Assembly: GCA_947441325.1 (NCBI GenBank)
Contig: CANETR010000031.1
Location: 1 to 10,294, forward strand
Length of the DNA stretch: 10,294 nucleotides
Direction of reading: 5' to 3'
Origin: Saprospiraceae bacterium
Lineage (GTDB): Bacteria; Bacteroidota; Bacteroidia; Chitinophagales; Saprospiraceae
Shown piece by piece: positions 6,097 through 10,294 of this stretch (position 1 is the stretch's first letter; each line of letters opens with the position of its first letter). Under the pieces are notes generated by a model. It saw only the letters and a program-made list of their open reading frames with translations. It ran no database searches and was not told the origin of the DNA. Made by a program: the position numbers and the translations under genes.

Positions 6097-6898
6097 TAAA
6101 ATATATTTTTTCCTCTTTTGTTCTATCATTTTGAGTGGCTGCGCCAGGGTAAATTACCAATACAGCAGCAACTGGAGTGCAAATAAAGTTACAATTGACG
6201 GCATACTTGATGAATGGCAACTACCTCTTGAGCAGCCTGCCTCCCAAATACCCATTAGATACCGCTGCAGTAATGATGAAAAATATATTTACCTGGCAAT
6301 TCAAGCAAGTGATGAGTATATGAAAGCCATGTTTCTGCATCAGGGTCTAAAAATTTGGATTGATAGCACTGCAAGAAGAAAGGAAAAAAATGGCATTGCC
6401 TATCCAATTCCATTGAGGACATCAGAAACAAATGATATTGCAAAAGAGGCTGGCAGTAGCACACAAAAATTTATTGAACTCTATGCTGCTTCTATGCAGG
6501 AGTTTGATATTTACGGACTTGCAGATGAATCTCTAAGGCTTTCGAATATAACCTCCAAGGAAATAAAGGTGGCACTTTCTTTCGACCATTTGAATATGTT
6601 ATGCATGGAACTTAGAATTCCCATCAAAACTGTGCTTGGAACCTTCGAAAGCGACAAAATTTTTTCTTTGGGTATCTTAGTAAACAATCCATCTAAAACA
6701 GTGGATGACGACAGCAACAATGACAGTAGTCTATTCAACGACCGAAACCAAAACCAAATCACGCAGGGCAATCCGCTCATGGGGCCAAATAGTCAAATGA
6801 TGAATCAGAACATGAATCAAATGCAGGGTCCAAGCAGGCAATTGTCGATGTCAAGTATTTGGATGAAAATAAAACTGGCTGATAAGGTTCAACAATAA
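6089..6898 (+). CDS. Lipoprotein with CBM9-like domain
   Basis: 269 residues. A lipoprotein signal peptide ends in lipobox LSGC with Cys18, so the mature protein is lipid-anchored. Residues about 33-200 resemble the CBM9-like/DOMON-type beta-sandwich: VTIDGILDEW (34-43) opening, a strand DEKYIYLAIQASD (63-75), and a strand LKIWIDSTARRKEKNG (87-102), which are the usual landmarks. A low-complexity stretch (about 203-250) rich in Asn, Gln, Asp and Met interrupts the domain before a last strand (SSIWMKIKLADK). CBM9-like domains bind carbohydrates in enzymes, but many lipoproteins with this fold have unknown ligands; no catalytic domain is present. The start codon overlaps the end of the upstream membrane-protein gene by 8 bases. 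Confidence 0.78.
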   Translation: MFSKIYFFLFCSIILSGCARVNYQYSSNWSANKVTIDGILDEWQLPLEQPASQIPIRYRCSNDEKYIYLAIQASDEYMKAMFLHQGLKIWIDSTARRKEKNGIAYPIPLRTSETNDIAKEAGSSTQKFIELYAASMQEFDIYGLADESLRLSNITSKEIKVALSFDHLNMLCMELRIPIKTVLGTFESDKIFSLGILVNNPSKTVDDDSNNDSSLFNDRNQNQITQGNPLMGPNSQMMNQNMNQMQGPSRQLSMSSIWMKIKLADKVQQ

Positions 6899-7137
6899 AT
6901 TTTTACTAAAAAAATAGGCGCATTTTCTTCATTTGTTTGACGCTTTTTGACCTTAATTTTTGCTATTGAAACTGTGTTTTGTCTTAAAATAGTATTTATT
7001 GAGCTTATTGAAATTTAATTATGTAATTATAGCTCATTGGCATGTTTTTGGATGCATAAAATCAGTTATTAATAAATTTTGAGTTTAAATCATTATTCAA
7101 AATCTGATTATTCTTTTAATTTTGTTTCGTGAATTAT
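6899..7137 (+). other. AT-rich intergenic region without a recognised gene
   Basis: About 240 bases with no supportable coding frame and no strong terminator. A weak candidate after the CBM9-like lipoprotein gene (GCG near 6918 pairing with CGC near 6941, then TTTTT) has only a three-base GC stem. The rest is AT-rich sequence with short near-repeats. It leads into the palindrome and probable promoter at 7138-7174. Confidence 0.5.
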
Positions 7138-7152
7138 TGTCAAACTTTGACA
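7138..7152 (+). promoter_or_regulatory. 15-base perfect inverted repeat, operator candidate
   Basis: TGTCAAA, C, TTTGACA: two perfect 7-base arms around one central base. Symmetry resumes two bases out on each side (TA on both sides after one mismatched pair). It ends 37 bases before ATG 7190, and its right arm contains the TTTG/TTGACA that would serve as the upstream promoter box, so a bound regulator would block RNA polymerase. The regulator is unknown. Confidence 0.4.
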
Positions 7153-7174
7153 TTATCAATATTTCAGTACTTTG
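7146..7174 (+). promoter_or_regulatory. Probable promoter of the small lipoprotein gene
   Basis: TTTG (7146-7149) lies 17 bases before GTACTTTG (7167-7174), a near match to TAnnTTTG. Spacing is two bases shorter than usual and the TA is not ideal, so this is a weaker promoter than those of HU and tRNA-Gln. The -7 box ends 15 bases before ATG 7190. Confidence 0.4.
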
Positions 7175-7189
7175 TTAATTATTAAAAAA

Positions 7190-7420
7190 ATGACTATGAA
7201 AAAGTTGGTTTTAGGCCTAGCCGCCATGTTTTTTGCTGCTGTTTCTATACAAAGCTGCAGCCAGGGCAAATCTGATGATCAAATCAAGAAAGAAGCTCAG
7301 GATCAGTTTGAAAAGGACAAAACAACAACCCTTGCACAACAAGCAGATGCGAACTGTTTAAAGGTTATCGACTCTATTTATGTAAGTATCAAAGATGCAA
7401 ATGCTGAAACTGAAAAATAA
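7190..7420 (+). CDS. Small lipoprotein, paralogue of the downstream secreted protein
   Basis: 76 residues. A lipoprotein signal peptide (MTMKKLVLGLAAMFFAAVS) runs to a lipobox IQSC with Cys23. The mature part is short, charged and probably helical: DQIKKEAQDQFEKDK (30-44), then a Thr/Gln stretch and ADANCLKVIDSIY with a lone Cys56. This matches the neighbour at 7507 (DKIYKELSDAFLKEQ, then MDVCLK), so the two genes are probably related. ATG 7190 is preferred because an A-rich tract precedes it; ATG 7196 is equally possible and would shorten the protein by two residues. A TTG at 7172 overlaps the promoter box and is rejected. Family and function not recognised. Confidence 0.75.
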   Translation: MTMKKLVLGLAAMFFAAVSIQSCSQGKSDDQIKKEAQDQFEKDKTTTLAQQADANCLKVIDSIYVSIKDANAETEK

Positions 7421-7506
7421 GATAAAATCTTGTTTAGCAATTTCATTTGTTTACTTTTTTACAATTTAAAATTGAAATTATTTTTAAAATATTAAATCTT
7501 AATAAT

Positions 7507-7989
7507 ATGAAAAAGGGTTTGTTTTTAACAGCTGCAGCTATTGTTGCATTTGCCTCTGTGGCAGTTTTTACTGCTTTTGCTGAACCTAGCGAAGAGGAAA
7601 AACGTGATAAAATTTACAAAGAACTGTCTGACGCTTTTCTTAAAGAGCAAATGGATGTTTGCCTGAAAACTGCGCAGGAAAAAGCACAGGAAAAATACGA
7701 TGCTGAAGTTGCCGAAACTGAAACTGATAGCAAAGAAGGCAAGACGACTACTACCACTAAACCTGTAGTAAAGCCTAGTACTGGTGGCACACAAACAACT
7801 ACGCAACCTACTACTCCAACCACTCCTACTACTCCTACTACACCTACCACAAAGAATGAAAATTCTACTACAACTAAGGGTGGTGCTACTAAGGCTGGTG
7901 ACAATACAAATGTAACTACTAAAGGCGGTGCTACTAAGGCTGGTGACAATACAAATGTTACTACTAAAGGTGGTGCTACTAAAAAATAA
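7507..7989 (+). CDS. Secreted small protein with Thr-rich tandem-repeat tail
   Basis: 160 residues. A Sec signal peptide (hydrophobic 5-24) has a likely cleavage at AFA-E26, with no lipobox. A charged, probably helical head follows (EEEKRDKIYKELSDAFLKEQ, then MDVCLKTAQEKAQEKYDAE) with a single Cys52. The tail is Thr-rich: a Thr/Lys tract, five PTT units (101-115), then two full and one partial copy of a 15-residue unit TTKGGATKAGDNTNV (122-159). The tail looks disordered and extended. The head resembles the preceding lipoprotein. The gap to that gene is 86 bases with only a poor promoter match (TTTG, 17 bases, TAAAATTG), so co-transcription is possible. An upstream in-frame ATG at 7447 is rejected because it would bury the signal peptide. 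Function unknown; a surface-exposed or cell-wall-spanning stalk is one guess. Confidence 0.8.
   Translation: MKKGLFLTAAAIVAFASVAVFTAFAEPSEEEKRDKIYKELSDAFLKEQMDVCLKTAQEKAQEKYDAEVAETETDSKEGKTTTTTKPVVKPSTGGTQTTTQPTTPTTPTTPTTPTTKNENSTTTKGGATKAGDNTNVTTKGGATKAGDNTNVTTKGGATKK
7807..7851 (+). repeat. Five 9-base tandem repeats encoding PTT
   Basis: Five consecutive CCN-ACN-ACN units encode Pro-Thr-Thr inside the secreted protein at 7507. Synonymous differences between units show they are not fresh slippage products, but copy number could still vary between strains. Confidence 0.9.
7870..7983 (+). repeat. 45-base tandem repeat, two full and one partial copy
   Basis: Copies at 7870-7914, 7915-7959 and 7960-7983 (partial) encode TTKGGATKAGDNTNV. 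The full copies are nearly identical at DNA level, differing at a few third positions, which suggests recent expansion. They are in-frame coding sequence. Confidence 0.93.
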
Positions 7990-8020
7990 CTAAGCACTAT
8001 AGCTTTTTAAAATCTTGCAG

Positions 8021-8060
8021 AAGCACAATTCAGATAAAATTGAATTGTGCTTTTTGTTTT
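8021..8060 (+). terminator. Rho-independent terminator after the Thr-rich secreted protein
   Basis: AGCACAATTCA (8022-8032) pairs perfectly with TGAATTGTGCT (8041-8051) around an 8-base loop, followed by a T-tract TTTTGTTTT. It begins 32 bases after the stop codon. The T-tract is only on the plus strand, so it serves this gene and not the opposite one. Confidence 0.92.
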
Positions 8061-8184
8061 AAGCATCTGTTTCTAATTGGTAGCTAATTTAGAAAATTCA
8101 GCTAAACTATAGGATCAGATTCGTGCCGTTTTGTTTTTACGTAATGGAACTCTACAAAACTATTTTGACTAGAGGCATTCATGG

Positions 8185-8221
8185 AAAAAAATAGAGGCTG
8201 TCTAAATAATTAGACAGCCTC
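8185..8221 (-). terminator. Rho-independent terminator of the EGF-like lipoprotein gene
   Basis: On the minus strand GAGGCTGTCTAA and TTAGACAGCCTC form a perfect 12-base-pair stem with a 4-base loop, followed by TATTTTTTT. It begins 27 bases after the stop codon of the gene at 8249. The two terminators of this convergent region are separate; the roughly 125 bases between them hold nothing else recognised. Confidence 0.92.
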
Positions 8222-8248
8222 CTCAATATTACTTTATACCTATTATAA

Positions 8249-8761
8249 CTAAGGTAGTGTTATTATTGTTTGCGTATTATCTACACCGCCACCACTTGGG
8301 AATGTAACAGTATAATTAAGTGTGATAGTTCTGTTTGTGATTGAGCCAGAACCAACGAAAGCACGTCCTGCAACATCGGTATAGTTAATTGAAAGTTCAG
8401 ATGAAGAAATTACATCAATTTCAACAACGTTAGATGCACCAAAACCAGAGAAGTTAGTTGTGCTGAGTTTCACCTCACTTACACGGCTAATCGTTGTATT
8501 ATAAGTATAAGGGCCACCAGCATTTGGACCAGTAGTTACTGTATCACTAGCAGCAACAAGGTTACCCAAAAATTTAGCAGACCACTCGATTTCACAGAGG
8601 CCATCTGCATTTTTTTCATAACCAGTGTTACAAGTAACAATACCTTCGAGGCAGGTACCATGAGTACCAGTTTCTACATCCTTACACAAATCTTTTTCGC
8701 AAGATGCAGCAAAAAAACCTACCACTGTTAAAAGTGACAATGCTTTAATAAAACTTTTCAT
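8249..8761 (-). CDS. Lipoprotein with EGF-like Cys motif and beta-rich domain
   Basis: 170 residues. A lipoprotein signal peptide ends in lipobox AASC with Cys21. Next comes a short region with four Cys (26, 37, 44, 56) in the pattern C-x10-C-x6-C-x11-C, including GTCLEGIVTCNTGYEK, which recalls an EGF-like module with its usual G-Y after the third Cys. Residues about 60-170 are Ser/Thr/Val-rich with alternating strands (AKFLGNLVAASDTV, EIDVISSSELSINYTD, RTITLNYTVTF), consistent with a small lipocalin-like or beta-sandwich domain. It is probably outer-membrane anchored. It has its own terminator and -7 element(s), so it seems to be a single-gene unit downstream of HMG-CoA reductase. Ligand and function unknown. 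Confidence 0.8.
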   Translation of the reverse strand: MKSFIKALSLLTVVGFFAASCEKDLCKDVETGTHGTCLEGIVTCNTGYEKNADGLCEIEWSAKFLGNLVAASDTVTTGPNAGGPYTYNTTISRVSEVKLSTTNFSGFGASNVVEIDVISSSELSINYTDVAGRAFVGSGSITNRTITLNYTVTFPSGGGVDNTQTIITLP

Positions 8762-8793
8762 AATTAGTTTGTTTTAAAAAATTAAAAAATATT

Positions 8794-8801
8794 CAAACGT
8801 A
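8794..8801 (-). promoter_or_regulatory. Probable -7 element for the EGF-like lipoprotein gene
   Basis: TACGTTTG on the minus strand matches TAnnTTTG exactly, 32 bases before the ATG. The -33 region 19 bases upstream reads CATG (two of four bases). A second exact -7 match, TATATTTG, lies at 8840-8847, so there may be two start sites. Confidence 0.45.
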
Positions 8802-8895
8802 AAAAATACAATTTCAAAAACATGAATTGATAATTTTTACAAATATAGATGCTATTTCACAAAAAACGTACCATAGATAATAAAATGCATAATAT

Positions 8896-10294
8896 TTAGC
8901 GGTTTCTACCATACTGTTCATGGCTCGAAACCCAATCGGAGGAAGAAATAGCAGATGCCAATGAAATCTCCCCAGCCAATACTACTCCTGCAATAATTTC
9001 GGCCAGTTTCATAACCTTATCCTTGCCATAACATCCAAGCATTTCTAGACATTCTTTTTGTGTTCCTAAACTAGTACCACCGCCATATGAAGCGATAATC
9101 AGAGATGGTATTGTTATTGAAAAATAAAGGTCTTTTTCTGGTGTAATCTCACAATAAACAAGTCCGGCAGATGACTCAGCAACATTGGCAACGTCCTGCC
9201 CAGTTGCAATGAACATAGCTGTAATGGCATTGGCAGAATGTAAGCCATTATTATTGGCTCCAGACATGATGGCACCAATATTGGCTATACCATAGTGATA
9301 TGCCAGATTTTCGGGCGCTACGCGCATGTGTTGGATAAGCACATCTCTCTTAAGTGTAATTTCGGCTGTGACACGTTTGCCACGGGTGCGCATGATATTA
9401 ACCTGCGAGGCCTTTTTATCGGTTGCAAAATTTGATTCCAGATAAAAATGTCTTACGGGATTCTGTTTGTAATTATCCAAAATCCAACTGCAGGCAGCAA
9501 AAGTAGCCCTTCCAACCATATTCTGACCAGCTGCATCGCCAGTAGAAAAGTTGAAACGCATGAAGGCAAATTTATTGGAGAGGTAAGGGTCTATATACTG
9601 CAGGCGTGCGACACTCGAGGTAGATTCGGCCTCTTCTGCAATTTTCGAAAAATTCATTTTACACCAATCCACAAAATCGCGGGCTGCACGGGCATCGTCG
9701 AAAACAAAAACCGGAGCACGTTGCATGGCATCGCGCTGCACCGTACATTTTGCTCCGCCGCAAAGATTCAACACTTTGATTCCTCTGTTGTAAGAAGCCA
9801 CCAAGGTTCCTTCGCTGGTTGCAAGGGGAATTAAGAATTCACCATTGGCATGTTCTCCATTTATCTTTATTGGGCCTGCTATACCGAGTGGAATTTGAGC
9901 TACGCCGCAAAAATTTTCACAATTACCTTGTGCGATATGCGGATCGAAGGAATAATTACTAATATGCTTTGGCTCTACTCCGGTATATTCTTTTATGAAT
10001 TGTTGACGTTTTTTGATGGCATCGGGAGAGTAATCATCCATTTTATCTCTGGGAATTGAGAGTCTGTCTCCAGTTTCGGCAGAAATTCCATCTTCTACTT
10101 TCAGTGTTAACTCGCCAAATGGAGCAACTTCAAAAACTATTTCTATTTCATATTTTCCCGGTTCCAAATGCGGTATTGCGGCTATAATATCCAATGATTT
10201 TTTCAAAGGAAAATCAACGGGTTTGGCTTCGCTGATATCGGAAGGACTTAAAATTTGATCTTCAGATATTGAAACTTTAATTGCCGATAGCGCA
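8896..10294 (-). CDS. hmgA: Hydroxymethylglutaryl-CoA reductase, class I type (partial, 5' end outside window)
   Basis: 465 residues are visible, numbered here from the first complete codon at the right edge. The enzyme reduces HMG-CoA to mevalonate with two NAD(P)H, the committed step of the mevalonate isoprenoid pathway, probably in the cytoplasm. All four catalytic residues are seen: Glu161 in PLATSEG, Lys293 in ATDKK, Asp367 in ATGQD, and His458 in SSHEQYGRNR near the C-terminus. GDAAGQNMV (252-260) is the dinucleotide-binding motif (DAMGMNM type). The TDKK loop, the GGGT motif near 404-407 and the HxxxxxNR ending fit class I (eukaryal/archaeal type) better than class II. The small helical N-domain begins near residue 88. 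About 85 residues precede it, and the frame is open to the window edge; the TTG at 10206 is therefore not a convincing start. The upstream part has a beta-rich segment (about 45-70) unlike usual HMG-CoA reductases. Confidence 0.93.
   Translation of the reverse strand, partial: ALSAIKVSISEDQILSPSDISEAKPVDFPLKKSLDIIAAIPHLEPGKYEIEIVFEVAPFGELTLKVEDGISAETGDRLSIPRDKMDDYSPDAIKKRQQFIKEYTGVEPKHISNYSFDPHIAQGNCENFCGVAQIPLGIAGPIKINGEHANGEFLIPLATSEGTLVASYNRGIKVLNLCGGAKCTVQRDAMQRAPVFVFDDARAARDFVDWCKMNFSKIAEEAESTSSVARLQYIDPYLSNKFAFMRFNFSTGDAAGQNMVGRATFAACSWILDNYKQNPVRHFYLESNFATDKKASQVNIMRTRGKRVTAEITLKRDVLIQHMRVAPENLAYHYGIANIGAIMSGANNNGLHSANAITAMFIATGQDVANVAESSAGLVYCEITPEKDLYFSITIPSLIIASYGGGTSLGTQKECLEMLGCYGKDKVMKLAEIIAGVVLAGEISLASAISSSDWVSSHEQYGRNR

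Noticed and set aside
6915..6949. Possible terminator after the CBM9-like lipoprotein gene
   Set aside because: The stem has only three GC pairs and a loop of about 20 bases; too weak to call.
7870..7983. Regular repeats resembling a small CRISPR array
   Set aside because: Repeats are directly adjacent with no unique spacers, the period is a multiple of three and they are in frame in a coding sequence.
7614..7997. Long Val-rich open frame on the minus strand opposite the Thr-rich protein
   Set aside because: It is the antisense reading of the ACT-rich repeats (Thr codons read back as Val/Ser codons); no promoter, and the plus-strand gene has signal peptide and terminator.
8081..8104. Imperfect inverted repeat TAGCTAATTT...AAATTCAGCTA between the convergent genes
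   Set aside because: AT-rich arms with a bulge, no T-tract, and already two strong terminators on either side; probably chance.

Overview
The window looks like chromosomal DNA of a Bacteroidota species. It is AT-rich, and several transcription units are preceded by the Bacteroidota-type promoter (TTTG, 19-20 bases, TAnnTTTG). Ribosome binding sites are weak or absent. The proteins also fit: a Porin_10-like barrel, LxxC-type lipoproteins and an HU with a lysine-rich tail. The genus cannot be fixed from sequence alone. No mobile element, CRISPR array or rRNA was seen.

Layout. Positions 1-4276, minus strand: a three-gene operon in the order outer-membrane porin, Tat-exported PhoX/DUF839-family protein, and a protein-kinase-fold gene that runs off the left edge. 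The last two overlap by ATGA. The kinase lacks the catalytic Asp, the catalytic Asn and the DFG Asp, so it is predicted to be a pseudokinase. Positions 4278-4745, minus: an HU-family DNA-binding protein with a near-perfect promoter and its own terminator. Positions 4863-5020, minus: a stand-alone tRNA-Gln(UUG) unit with promoter and terminator. Positions 5037-5495, minus: tsaE, the ATPase of tRNA t6A synthesis.

Positions 5538-6898, plus: an unrecognised three-gene operon. It has two small three-helix membrane proteins that align to each other without gaps over their first halves (diverged tandem duplicates), followed by a CBM9-like lipoprotein that overlaps the second by 8 bases. Positions 7138-8060, plus: two small exported proteins that share a motif and a single-Cys CLK signature. 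One is a lipoprotein; the other is secreted with Thr-rich tandem repeats and is followed by a strong terminator. A 15-base palindrome lies over the probable promoter of the first.

Positions 8185-8847, minus: an EGF-like Cys-patterned lipoprotein with promoter and terminator. Positions 8896-10294, minus: a class I-type HMG-CoA reductase (mevalonate pathway) with all four catalytic residues. Its frame stays open through the right edge, giving an unusual N-terminal extension.

The candidates for something undescribed are the porin/PhoX-like/pseudokinase operon, the duplicated membrane-protein/CBM9-like lipoprotein operon, the paralogous secreted pair, and the extended HMG-CoA reductase.
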